DNA of 64,000 bases from Rivibacter sp049446155 (GTDB lineage Bacteria > Pseudomonadota > Gammaproteobacteria > Burkholderiales > Burkholderiaceae_C): the NCBI RefSeq assembly GCF_049446155.1, contig NZ_JBMSEE010000010.1:1-64000 (forward strand), read 5' to 3'. The first letter of the stretch is position 1. Each line of letters starts with the position of its first letter. The notes under the pieces were generated by a model. The model ran no database searches and had not been told where the DNA came from. It worked only from the letters and a program-made list of their open reading frames with translations. Made by a program: the position numbers and the translations under genes. Of the stretch, positions 1-7,335 are shown one piece after another.

Positions 1-123
1 CAGGCCCTCCACAGCTGGCAGCACCACTACAACTGGCACCGCCCCCACCGCGGCATCGGCCGCGTCGCTCCAGCCTCTCGACTACCGGGGCCTCGACACA
101 ACGTCTTGACAGCTCACAACTAG
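1..123 (+). pseudogene. IS481-type transposase, C-terminal fragment (cut by window edge)
   Basis: Only the last 40 codons are present, ending with TAG at 121-123. The reading HHYNWHRPHRGIG followed by a PASRL-type segment and NVL near the end is the usual C-terminal end of integrase-core (DDE, rve) transposases of the IS481 group. The catalytic DDE residues would lie upstream and are not visible, so intactness cannot be judged. No terminal inverted repeat was recognised after the stop codon. The 3' end is antisense to the last codons of the small membrane ORF at 82-363, as if the element inserted next to or into that gene. Confidence 0.7.
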
Positions 124-363
124 GGCGCAGATGACGACAAGCGCGATTAAAGCCAGCACTGCCGTCCCGAGACCCACATTGATCTCAACATGAAGGCGGG
201 ACGAGTCAAACGCCCGCAACAGGCTTCCAACAAAGACCCCAAGAAGCAACAGCACAACCGCCCCACGAATGCGGGCGAACCGGGGAAATACATCAAACAC
301 CTGGATCACAAACCCGATGAGGCCAGCAATGCCAGTGATGAGCGTGAAGTAGTCAGCCCCCAT
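82..363 (-). CDS. small membrane protein, hypothetical, possibly truncated at its C-terminus
   Basis: A 93-residue product with three predicted membrane segments: YFTLITGIAGLIGFVIQVF near the start, IRGAVVLLLLGVFVGSLL in the middle and VLALIALVVICALVV near the end. I chose the ATG at 363 because a GGGGGAGG ribosome-binding site lies 6-7 bases upstream of it; the frame stays open further upstream without a better site. I do not recognise the family. Its last dozen or so codons are antisense to the transposase fragment that ends at 123, so the natural C-terminus may have been replaced when the element inserted. It sits alone between the transposase and the tRNA-His terminator. Confidence 0.5.
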   Translation of the reverse strand: MGADYFTLITGIAGLIGFVIQVFDVFPRFARIRGAVVLLLLGVFVGSLLRAFDSSRLHVEINVGLGTAVLALIALVVICALVVSCQDVVSRPR

Positions 364-435
364 ACCCCGCCTCCCCCGCGAATCGGTGTGGTGATGAACT
401 GTACCCGTGTTGTACCCGCGCACTGTACCCACGTC

Positions 436-485
436 AAAAACTAAGGCCCCGAAAATCCTTGAAAATCAAGGACTTATCGGGGCCT
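436..485 (-). terminator. nested-hairpin terminator behind tRNA-His
   Basis: Outer arms at 444-452 and 477-485 (AGGCCCCGA / TCGGGGCCT) enclose a second perfect hairpin with arms 456-461 and 467-472. On the minus strand the structure is followed by TTAGTTTTT (443-436). It lies 9 bases beyond the CCA end of tRNA-His and fits a rho-independent terminator. Confidence 0.75.
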
Positions 486-493
486 GAAATTTT

Positions 494-570
494 TGGGGTG
501 GCTGATGGGACTCGAACCCACGACGACCAGAATCACAATCTGGGACTCTACCAACTGAGCTACAGCCACC
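494..570 (-). tRNA. tRNA-His (anticodon GTG)
   Basis: The minus strand folds as a 77-base cloverleaf that begins GGTGGCT and ends AGCCACCCCA, with encoded CCA at 496-494 and the extra 5' G typical of tRNA-His. The anticodon loop TTGTGAT sits between CCAGA and TCTGG, giving GTG. The T loop GGTTCGAGTCCC and the D-arm TAGCTCAGTTGGTAGA are present. A TATAAT box lies upstream (588-583) and a terminator downstream. Confidence 0.97.
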
Positions 571-582
571 GTAGAGCGCGAG

Positions 583-616
583 ATTATAGCCGAGCCGCCG
601 CGTTCGAAGCGGCTCG
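583..616 (-). promoter_or_regulatory. tRNA-His promoter (-10) with overlapping hairpin after ppiD
   Basis: TATAAT reads on the minus strand at 588-583, about 12 bases before the tRNA 5' end at 570. A perfect inverted repeat CGAGCCGC / GCGGCTCG (591-598 and 609-616) covers the -35 position and starts 14 bases after the ppiD stop codon. It may end or pause ppiD transcription just before the tRNA promoter. No good -35 hexamer is seen. Confidence 0.55.
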
Positions 617-630
617 TGCGCGCATCTCGA

Positions 631-2541
631 TCACTGCGCCGCCGAGGCCGCGGCGGCCGGGGCCTTGGCTTCGACGTGCACGCGCAGGCGCTGCTTGAGC
701 GACTCGTAGTAAGCCAGCGACTCGGCCTGGCTCCACGCCTGAGCGAACTGCCCCTGCAGTTGCTTCGCGTCGCCCGAGGCCGGATCGCGCGGCAGCACCT
801 TGTCGATGCGCGCGACCAGGTAGCCCTGCGCACCGAGGTCGATGCCGGTCCAGGCCGGCAGCGTCTGCACCGGCGCCTTCATCAGCGCGTCGATGGCCTC
901 GCGCGGCAAACCCTTGGGCTGCACGCGCGAGATCTCCACCGCGGCATCCAGCGCAGGCTCGCCGCCTTGTTTCCACGCGGCCAGCTTGGCCTCGCCTTCC
1001 TTGCGGGCCAGCGCCGCCGCCTGCTGGGCAGTGACCAGGCCGCGCACGCGGTCCTTGACCTCGTCGAACGGCAGCTTGCGCTTGGGCTGGTAGCTGACGA
1101 TGCGCGCGGAAGCCAGCTGGTTCGGGCCCACCTCGACCGCCTCGGTGTTGCGCTTGTCGCGCAGCGCCTCCGCCGAGAACAGCGACTCCAGCAGCTTGGC
1201 GTTCGAAAGCGGTCCGGCCGCGCCGGCCTTGGGCGTGCGCGTCACGCCGGTGGCGGTGAGCACGGTCAGCTGGAGCTTGTCGGCCGCGGGCTTGAGGCTG
1301 TCGGACTGCTCGTAGACGAGGTTCGAGAAGGTTTCGGCAGCCTCCGCGTAGCGGCGCTGCGCGGCCTGCTGCAGCACCTCGTTGCGGACCTCGGCCTGCA
1401 CCTGCTCGAAGGGCTTGCGTTCGCCGCCGCGCGCGCCGGTGACCTGGATCACGTGGTAGCCGAAGTCGCTCTGGACCACGCCGCTGAGCTCGCCCGGCTT
1501 GAGCGCGAAGGCCGCGTCCTCGAAGGGCTTGACCATCGCGCCGCGGCCGAACCACTCGAGGTCGCCGCCGCGCTGGGCCGAGCCGGGGTCGTCGGAGTTC
1601 TTCTTGGCCAGCTCGGCGAACTGCTTCGGGTCGCGCTTGAGCTCGGCGAGCAGGCTCTCGGCCTTGGCCTTGGCCTTCTCGCGCTCGGCCGCCGGCGCCG
1701 AGGCCTCGGCCTTCACGAGGATGTGGCTGGCGCGGCGCTCCTCGGGGGCCGTGAAGCGTGCGGCGTTCTGTTCGTAATAGGCCTTGAGCTCGGCGTCGGA
1801 GACGGTGATGCCCTTCTTCACCGCCTCGAGGTCGAGGACGATGTACTCGACGCTGGCCTGCTCGGGCGATTCGAAGGTGGCAGCGTGGGCAGCGTCGTCG
1901 TAGTAGGCCTGAAGGTCGGCGTCGGTCGGCTTGACCTGCGCCTCGTAGGCCTTGGCATCGAAGCGCGCGACGCGCACCTCGCGGCGCTGGAACAGCGCGT
2001 TGGTGGCTAGCTCGGTGGCTTCGGCCGACGGCGTGGCGCTGCCCAGCACGCCCAGCACGACCTGGCGCATCGCGAGGTCGCGGCGCAGCTGCTGCTCGAA
2101 CTGCGCAACGCTCATGCCCTGCGCTTCGATCAGTGCCTTGTTGAGCGTGCCGTCCGGGTTGCGCAGCACCGCGAACTGCGGGTCGTTCTGGAACAGGCGC
2201 GCCAGGCGCTGGTCGCCGGTGGTCAGCCGCAGCTTGTCGGCGGCCACCATCATCACGCGCTCGCGCACCAGCTCGTCGAGCGTGCGCTGCTTCATCTCGG
2301 GCGTGTCGAACAGCTTGAGGTCGACGCCCGGCGCCTGCGCGCGCATGCGCTCGACCTGGCGCCGGTGCGCCTCGTCCCATTCGGTCTGCGTGATCGATTG
2401 GCCGGCGACCTTCGCCACTTCCTGGCGTCCTTCCTTGAAGCCGCTGTAGCCCTGGATGCCGAAGAACACGAACGAAGGAAAGATCAGCAGCACCAGCAGG
2501 AGCTGCATCAGGCGAGTGTGCTTGCGGACGAAATCGAACAT
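631..2541 (-). CDS. ppiD: periplasmic peptidyl-prolyl isomerase/chaperone, PpiD/SurA type
   Basis: This 636-residue protein is a membrane-anchored periplasmic folding factor that helps outer-membrane proteins cross the periplasm. A short cytoplasmic N-terminus (MFDFVRKHTRLMQ) is followed by one membrane segment at about residues 12-34, a SurA-like N-terminal chaperone domain, and a parvulin domain near residues 265-370 (RRASHILVK, then GGDLEWFGRGAMVKPFE and FGYHVIQV). A second long chaperone segment follows, and the protein ends in an Ala-rich tail. The usual length is about 620-640. The chosen ATG at 2541 gives the standard PpiD beginning; in-frame codons upstream to 2592 look like leader. 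It lies between two tRNA genes in the same direction, downstream of hupB. Confidence 0.93.
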   Translation of the reverse strand: MFDFVRKHTRLMQLLLVLLIFPSFVFFGIQGYSGFKEGRQEVAKVAGQSITQTEWDEAHRRQVERMRAQAPGVDLKLFDTPEMKQRTLDELVRERVMMVAADKLRLTTGDQRLARLFQNDPQFAVLRNPDGTLNKALIEAQGMSVAQFEQQLRRDLAMRQVVLGVLGSATPSAEATELATNALFQRREVRVARFDAKAYEAQVKPTDADLQAYYDDAAHAATFESPEQASVEYIVLDLEAVKKGITVSDAELKAYYEQNAARFTAPEERRASHILVKAEASAPAAEREKAKAKAESLLAELKRDPKQFAELAKKNSDDPGSAQRGGDLEWFGRGAMVKPFEDAAFALKPGELSGVVQSDFGYHVIQVTGARGGERKPFEQVQAEVRNEVLQQAAQRRYAEAAETFSNLVYEQSDSLKPAADKLQLTVLTATGVTRTPKAGAAGPLSNAKLLESLFSAEALRDKRNTEAVEVGPNQLASARIVSYQPKRKLPFDEVKDRVRGLVTAQQAAALARKEGEAKLAAWKQGGEPALDAAVEISRVQPKGLPREAIDALMKAPVQTLPAWTGIDLGAQGYLVARIDKVLPRDPASGDAKQLQGQFAQAWSQAESLAYYESLKQRLRVHVEAKAPAAAASAAQ

Positions 2542-2589
2542 CGATGGCCTCGAAGACGGCAGGCGCCAGGAGCTGACGCCCGGAAGCGA

Positions 2590-2660
2590 CAAAGGCGAAC
2601 CGAGGTTCGCCTTTGTGTTGCGAGCTTGCGGAAAACGGGCCGCAGGCCGCGCGGATTCTA
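2590..2660 (-). promoter_or_regulatory. terminator-like hairpin and possible -10 box between tRNA-Val and ppiD
   Basis: A perfect hairpin, CAAAGGCGAAC / GTTCGCCTTTG at 2590-2600 and 2605-2615, lies downstream of tRNA-Val and 49 bases before the ppiD start. A TAGAAT box reads on the minus strand at 2660-2655, upstream of the hairpin. The hairpin could end the hupB/tRNA-Val transcript or attenuate transcription into ppiD. The T-run is short, so strength is uncertain. Confidence 0.5.
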
Positions 2661-2694
2661 GCGAAGCGCCTGGGCGCTGACCGCTTGCGCGGCT

Positions 2695-2770
2695 TGGTGG
2701 GTGCTGAGGGGTTCGAACCCCCGACCTACGCCTTGTAAGGGCGCCGCTCTACCAGCTGAGCTAAGCACCC
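2695..2770 (-). tRNA. tRNA-Val (anticodon TAC)
   Basis: A 76-base cloverleaf on the minus strand begins GGGTGCTTAGCTCAG and ends CAGCACCCACCA, with encoded CCA at 2697-2695. The anticodon loop CTTACAA gives TAC. The T arm GGGGGTTCGAACCCC is perfect. It starts 21 bases after the hupB stop codon with no promoter of its own seen, so it may be read from the hupB transcript. Confidence 0.97.
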
Positions 2771-2791
2771 GGCTCGCGCGAAACCGCTCGA

Positions 2792-3064
2792 TCAGTTGAG
2801 CGAGTCCTTGAGCGCCTTGCCCGGACGGAACTTGGGCACCTTGGCGGCCTTGATCTTGATCGTCGCGCCGGTGCGCGGGTTGCGGCCGCTGCGTGCGGCG
2901 CGCTTGGTCACTGCAAAGGTGCCGAAGCCGACCAGCGAGACGCTGTCGCCCTTCTTCAGCGACTTGGTCACACCACCGATCAGCGCCTCGAGCGCGCGGC
3001 CGGCCGCGGCTTTGGAGATGTCGGCTTGCTTGGCGATGTGATCGATCAACTCAGTCTTGTTCAC
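2792..3064 (-). CDS. hupB: DNA-binding protein HU-beta
   Basis: This 90-residue nucleoid protein bends and compacts DNA as a dimer. The start VNKTELIDHIAKQADISKA, the core GFGTF, and the beta-arm segment RSGRNPRTGATIKI are standard HU signatures, and the length is exact for the family. The start codon is GTG at 3064, chosen because it gives the canonical N-terminus and an AGGGGG ribosome-binding site lies about 8 bases upstream; longer in-frame starts run into the promoter region. It stands alone with its own promoter region and is followed closely by tRNA-Val. Confidence 0.96.
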   Translation of the reverse strand: MNKTELIDHIAKQADISKAAAGRALEALIGGVTKSLKKGDSVSLVGFGTFAVTKRAARSGRNPRTGATIKIKAAKVPKFRPGKALKDSLN

Positions 3065-3193
3065 GTAGGTACCCCCTCTGAGGATGAAACGGCGGTAGGT
3101 GTCAGGCGATGAGCGAACCGCAACGACTGGTTCGCGCGGAGCCGGTCGGCGGTCCCGAACGAGGCATCGACCGGACGTCAAAACGGAGCGCGA

Positions 3194-3222
3194 TTCTATG
3201 CTCAATCACTTCGCGCAACGGC
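3194..3222 (-). promoter_or_regulatory. probable hupB promoter
   Basis: TAGAAT reads on the minus strand at 3199-3194, giving a leader of about 120 bases to the hupB GTG. No good -35 is visible at 17 bases (CCGTTG at 3222-3217). The rest of the 258-base gap 3065-3322 shows no gene. Confidence 0.4.
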
Positions 3223-3322
3223 ATGCTGTTTCGCGTGGAATCCACGCTTGACAAGGCCTGGCGCGGGTTTCGGCAAGGGCGGTCGTGACGCAGCACACGC
3301 GCCGCGAGATCGGCCAGAGGGC

Positions 3323-4216
3323 TCAACGCCCGCCGCGCACGACGAGCGCAACGCCCGCCGCAGTGATCGCCAGGCCGGCGTAGACGCTGGCCGTCAGTGC
3401 CTCGTCGAAGAGCGCGGCCGCCATCAGCGCCGTGCACGGCGGCACGAGGTACAGCAGGCTCGTGACCGCCGTGGCCGCGCCGCGCTGGATCAGCATGTAA
3501 AGCAGCGAGCTGCCGCCCAGCGTCAGCGCGAGGACCGACCACGCGAGCGCGCCGAGCAGCTCGGGATGCCATTGCATCGGCGGCGTCTCGAGCATCGCCA
3601 GCGGCAGGCTCACCGCGAGCGCGGCCAGCAGCTGGATGAGGCTGGCGCTGCGCACGTCGCACGGCGCGACGAAGCGCTTCTGGTAGAGCGTGCCGGCCGT
3701 GATCGCCACCAGCGCGAACAGCGCGCAGCCCAGGTTGAAGCCGCTGATCTCGCCGGCGCCCAGCTTGTGCTCGACCACCAGCACCAGGCCTGCGAATCCG
3801 AGCGCGAGGCCCAGCCACTGTCGCCCCGCGACGCGATCCTGCCCGCCGCGCGAGCTCAGCCACAGCGCGGTGATCACCGGCTGCAGGCCGACGATCAACG
3901 CCACCGTTCCGGCGCCCATGCCGGCCTTGACCGCCGTCCAGACGCCGCCAAGGTAGCCGGCATGCATCAGGATGCCGGTGACGGCCAGGTGGCCCCACTG
4001 CCGCGCATCGCGAGGCAGGGTCGCGCGCGATGCGGCGACCCACAGGCCGAAGCAGGCGATCGACAGCGCATAGCGCAGCGCAAGGAACTTGAGCGGCGGC
4101 GAATGCGGCATCGCGTAGCGCGCGACGACGAAGCCGGTGCTCCAGATCAGCACGAACACCCAGGGCATCGCGCGCAGGGCGAGCGCGCCCTGGCGCTCGT
4201 CGACCGCGGCCGTCAT
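3323..4216 (-). CDS. EamA/DMT-family inner-membrane transporter
   Basis: This 297-residue protein has about ten hydrophobic segments arranged as two EamA repeats, the layout of drug/metabolite exporters (RhaT/YdcZ/YedA group). The first repeat starts at MPWVFVLIWSTGFVVARYAM, and the second, in the C-terminal half, has SLLYLVPPCTALMAAALFDE, a common EamA signature. The substrate cannot be told from sequence. Its ATG overlaps the pgsA stop codon by 4 bases, so it is probably translated with pgsA as the last gene of the uvrC operon. Other members of the family carry amino acids, nucleosides or toxic metabolites. Confidence 0.85.
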   Translation of the reverse strand: MTAAVDERQGALALRAMPWVFVLIWSTGFVVARYAMPHSPPLKFLALRYALSIACFGLWVAASRATLPRDARQWGHLAVTGILMHAGYLGGVWTAVKAGMGAGTVALIVGLQPVITALWLSSRGGQDRVAGRQWLGLALGFAGLVLVVEHKLGAGEISGFNLGCALFALVAITAGTLYQKRFVAPCDVRSASLIQLLAALAVSLPLAMLETPPMQWHPELLGALAWSVLALTLGGSSLLYMLIQRGAATAVTSLLYLVPPCTALMAAALFDEALTASVYAGLAITAAGVALVVRGGR

Positions 4217-4779
4217 CGGGCTTTCGCCCGGATCTCGGGCAACGCCTTCTGCAGGTAGTACACCATCGACCAGATCGTCAGCGTTGCCGCGATCACGATC
4301 AGCGCGGTGCCCCAGGCGTGCGTGTCGATGAAGCCGAACAGCGGCCGGTCATAGAGCAGGAAGGGGATCGCGACCATCTGCGCCGCGGTCTTGAGCTTGC
4401 CGATCATGTGCACCGCCACGCTGGCCGAGGCGCCGATCTGCGCCATCCATTCACGCAGCGCCGAGATCGCGATCTCGCGGCCGATGATCACCAGCGCGAT
4501 CAGCGCGTGCAATCGCCCCAGGTGCACCAGCACCAGCAGCGCCGCGCAGACCAGGAACTTGTCAGCCACGGGGTCGAGGAAGGCGCCGAACGACGAGGTC
4601 TGGTTCAGCCTGCGCGCCAGCCAACCGTCGGCCCAGTCGGTGAGCGCCACGACGATGAACAGCACGGTCGCGACCAGGTTCTGCGTCGGCGTGTCGATCG
4701 GCAGGTAGAACACGCCGACGATGAGCGGGATCGCGACGATGCGCGCCCAGGTCAGCAAGGTGGGCAGGGTCCAGAACAT
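4213..4779 (-). CDS. pgsA: CDP-diacylglycerol--glycerol-3-phosphate 3-phosphatidyltransferase
   Basis: PgsA makes phosphatidylglycerol phosphate from CDP-diacylglycerol and glycerol-3-phosphate in the inner membrane, the committed step to phosphatidylglycerol and cardiolipin. The 188-residue protein carries the CDP-alcohol phosphotransferase signature DG-x2-AR-x8-G-x3-D-x3-D in DWADGWLARRLNQTSSFGAF followed by LDPVADK. Four to five membrane segments are visible. The start MFWTLPTLLTWARI at 4779 matches the family; an upstream in-frame start at 4812 would add 11 residues. Pairing with uvrC is widespread in proteobacteria; here a lipoprotein gene sits between them. The CdsA that supplies its substrate is encoded at 23060. 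Confidence 0.95.
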   Translation of the reverse strand: MFWTLPTLLTWARIVAIPLIVGVFYLPIDTPTQNLVATVLFIVVALTDWADGWLARRLNQTSSFGAFLDPVADKFLVCAALLVLVHLGRLHALIALVIIGREIAISALREWMAQIGASASVAVHMIGKLKTAAQMVAIPFLLYDRPLFGFIDTHAWGTALIVIAATLTIWSMVYYLQKALPEIRAKAR

Positions 4780-4858
4780 CGGGCCATTGTGCCCGCGAGA
4801 CGAAGCCCCCACGCTGGCGGCTTTGCGCTGCGCAGCCTGGCAGGCCGTGCCGGGCCGG

Positions 4859-5365
4859 TCAGGAGTCCAAGGTCCGCGGCTTGAACTTGCGATCGTCGTT
4901 GAACAGGAAGGTCTCCTGGAACTTCCAGGGCTTGGGCAGATGCGCGACGCTGCCGAAGGGCGCCGCGCGCTTGACCGCGTCGATCGCCAGCTTGATCGTG
5001 TCCTTGGCCTGGCGCGGCTCGCGCATCACGTCGATGTGGCGGATGCTGCCGTCGGCGTTGAGCTCGATCTCCAGCACGGGAATCGCGAGCAGGATGTCGG
5101 GCACCTTGCCGTCGTAGGTCATGCCGGGGCTGGCGGCGACGATGCGCAGCGCCGCCTGTGCGCGCAGTTCCTGCATCGAACGTGGCGTCTTCGGCGCCGG
5201 CAGCTGGCCGGCTGCCGCCGAAGGCGCGGCCGGCGCGGGCGCCGGTCGCCCCGGAGCAGGCGCCGGAGGCGGCGGCGCAGCGCACGACGCCAGCATCAGC
5301 ACGCCGATGACGGCCAGCGCACGCGCGCGGTTCGCGGCGCGGGCCGCGGATTCAATGCAAGGCAC
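4859..5365 (-). CDS. putative lipoprotein with TonB-C-like domain
   Basis: A 168-residue product with a lipoprotein signal: a hydrophobic stretch ending LMLASC puts the lipidated cysteine near residue 28. A Pro/Ala-rich linker follows, then a domain starting MQELRAQAALRIVAASPGM with ILLAIPVLEIELNADGSIRH, resembling the fold of TonB C-terminal/energy-transducer domains. I chose the GTG at 5365 because GAGGAG lies 7 bases upstream; it overlaps the end of uvrC by 14 bases, which suggests translational coupling. Longer in-frame starts reach back to 5539 inside uvrC and give a poor signal peptide. The function is unknown; an envelope role is inferred from the lipobox. Confidence 0.75.
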   Translation of the reverse strand: MPCIESAARAANRARALAVIGVLMLASCAAPPPPAPAPGRPAPAPAAPSAAAGQLPAPKTPRSMQELRAQAALRIVAASPGMTYDGKVPDILLAIPVLEIELNADGSIRHIDVMREPRQAKDTIKLAIDAVKRAAPFGSVAHLPKPWKFQETFLFNDDRKFKPRTLDS

Positions 5366-7328
5366 GGTAGATCTCCTCGGCGAGTTCTGCGGAAATGCCG
5401 TCGACGCCCGCCAGGTCGTCGACGCTCGCGGCCGCCACGCCGCGCACGCCACCAAAGCGCTGCAGAAGTTTGGCACGCTTCTTCGGGCCCACGCCCGGGA
5501 TGTCCTCGAGCTTGCTGCCGCCGGTGCGCACGCTGGCACGCCGCGCTCGCATGCCGGTGATCGCGAAGCGATGCGCCTCGTCGCGGATCTGCGCCACCAG
5601 CATCAGCGCGGCGGAGTCATGGCCGAGGTAGACCTTCTCGCGGCCGTCGGCGAACACCAGTTCCTCGAGGCCGACCTTGCGGCCCTCGCCCTTCTCGACG
5701 CCGACGATCAGCGACAGGTCGATGCCCAGTTCCTCGAACACCTCGCGCGCCATGCTGACCTGGCCGCGCCCGCCGTCGACCAGCACCAGGTCGGGCAGGC
5801 GCTCGCGCCCGCCGGGTGCGGCCTCGGCGAGCTTGGCGTAGCGGCGCGTGAGCACCTGGCGCATCGCGGCGTAGTCGTCGCCGGGGGTGATGCCGTCGAT
5901 GTTGTAGCGGCGGTACTGGGAGGACTGCATCTTGTGCTGCTCGAACACCACGCACGATGCCTGCGTCGCCTCGCCGGCCGTGTGGCTGATGTCAAAGCAC
6001 TCGATGCGAAACGTCTCCAGGTTCTCGACCGGCAGGTCGAGCGCGTCGACCAGCGCGCGCGTGCGCGCCTGCTGCGAGCCCTCCTCCGCGAGCAGCTGCG
6101 CGAGCTTGAGCTTGGCATTGCGCTCGGCCATCTCGAGCCACTGGCGGCGCTGTTCGCGCGGCTGGTGCACGGCACCGACCTTGAAGCCGGCCTGGTCGCT
6201 CAGCGCCTCGAGCAGCGCACGGTCGATCGGGTGGTTGGCGATCAGCAGCGGCGGCACCGCGGCATCGAGGTAGTGCTGGCCAATGAAGGCCTCCAGCACC
6301 TGCACTTCGATCGGGCGCGCCGTCGCGCGCTCGGCAGCCTCGTCGGCCGACAGCGCCTCGCTGAAGGCCTCGTCCTCGGCAGCGTTGAGCGCTGCCGCGT
6401 CGTCGACGTGGGTCGGGAAGTACGGCCGGTCGCCCAGGTGGCGCCCGCCGCGAACCATCGCGAGGTTGACGCAGGCGCGACCGCCTTGCACCACCACCGC
6501 AAGGATGTCGGCGTCCTTGTCGAAGGCGCTCGACGCGTCGCTTTCCATCGTCTGCTGGTGCAAGACGCGCGACAACGCGCCGATCTGGTTGCGGATCTCG
6601 GCGGCCTGCTCGTACTCGAGCTTCTCGGCGTGTTCCATCATGCGCTGCTGCAACTGCGCCATCACCTCGTCGGTCTCGCCGAGCAGGAAGCGCTCGGCAT
6701 TGGCCACGTCCTCGGCGTAGTTCGCGCTCTCCGGCGCGCGCACGCAAGGCCCCGAGCAGCGCTTGATCTGGTACAGCAGGCAAGGCCGCGTGCGGTGGTT
6801 GAAGACCGTGTCCTCGCAGGTGCGCAGCCGGAACACCTTCTGCAGCAACTGGATCGACTCCTTGACCGCCCATGCGCTCGGATAGGGCCCGAAATAGCGA
6901 TGCTTCTTGTCGACCGAGCCGCGGTAGTAGGCCATGCGCGGAAACTCGTGCGAGGCGAACTTGAGGTAGGGGTAGCTCTTGTCGTCCCGGAACAGGATGT
7001 TGAACTTGGGATTCAACGTCTTGATCAGATTGTTCTCGAGCAGCAGCGCCTCGGCCTCGCTGCGCACCGCGGTGGTCTCGATGCGCACGATCTTCGAGAC
7101 CATGTGGCCGATGCGCGTGCCGCCATGGTTCTTGTGGAAATAGCTCGAGACGCGCTTCTTCAGGTTGCGCGCCTTGCCGACGTAGAGCACGCCGCCTTGC
7201 GCGTCGAAGTAGCGGTAGACGCCGGGCAGCCCCGGCAGCGCGGCCACCTCGGCCAGCAGGCGCTGCCAGAGGGCGTCGGCCTCGTCGGTGGGTGCGGTGT
7301 CGCCGGTGTCGGCGGGAAGGGAACTCAT
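5352..7328 (-). CDS. uvrC: UvrABC excinuclease subunit C
   Basis: UvrC makes both incisions around a DNA lesion in nucleotide excision repair after UvrB hands over the damaged site. The 658-residue protein has the GIY-YIG nuclease near residues 22-100 (LPGVYRYFDAQGGVLYVGKA), a UVR motif near 210-245 (EKLEYEQAAEIRNQIGALS), the RNase H-like half with DLVLVDGGRGQ, and two helix-hairpin-helix motifs at the C-terminus (LEDIPGVGPKKRAKLLQRFG). Length is normal for betaproteobacteria. The ATG at 7328 follows the stop of the small membrane gene by 7 bases. It heads the group uvrC, lipoprotein, pgsA, EamA exporter. Confidence 0.97.
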   Translation of the reverse strand: MSSLPADTGDTAPTDEADALWQRLLAEVAALPGLPGVYRYFDAQGGVLYVGKARNLKKRVSSYFHKNHGGTRIGHMVSKIVRIETTAVRSEAEALLLENNLIKTLNPKFNILFRDDKSYPYLKFASHEFPRMAYYRGSVDKKHRYFGPYPSAWAVKESIQLLQKVFRLRTCEDTVFNHRTRPCLLYQIKRCSGPCVRAPESANYAEDVANAERFLLGETDEVMAQLQQRMMEHAEKLEYEQAAEIRNQIGALSRVLHQQTMESDASSAFDKDADILAVVVQGGRACVNLAMVRGGRHLGDRPYFPTHVDDAAALNAAEDEAFSEALSADEAAERATARPIEVQVLEAFIGQHYLDAAVPPLLIANHPIDRALLEALSDQAGFKVGAVHQPREQRRQWLEMAERNAKLKLAQLLAEEGSQQARTRALVDALDLPVENLETFRIECFDISHTAGEATQASCVVFEQHKMQSSQYRRYNIDGITPGDDYAAMRQVLTRRYAKLAEAAPGGRERLPDLVLVDGGRGQVSMAREVFEELGIDLSLIVGVEKGEGRKVGLEELVFADGREKVYLGHDSAALMLVAQIRDEAHRFAITGMRARRASVRTGGSKLEDIPGVGPKKRAKLLQRFGGVRGVAAASVDDLAGVDGISAELAEEIYRALH

Positions 7329-7335
7329 CGATGCA

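Noticed and set aside
436..570. tRNA-His 3' end as a phage or island attachment site
   Set aside because: No direct repeat of the tRNA 3' end and no integrase gene are visible in the window; only an 8-base match CGGGGCCT near 85-93 was noticed, which is too short.
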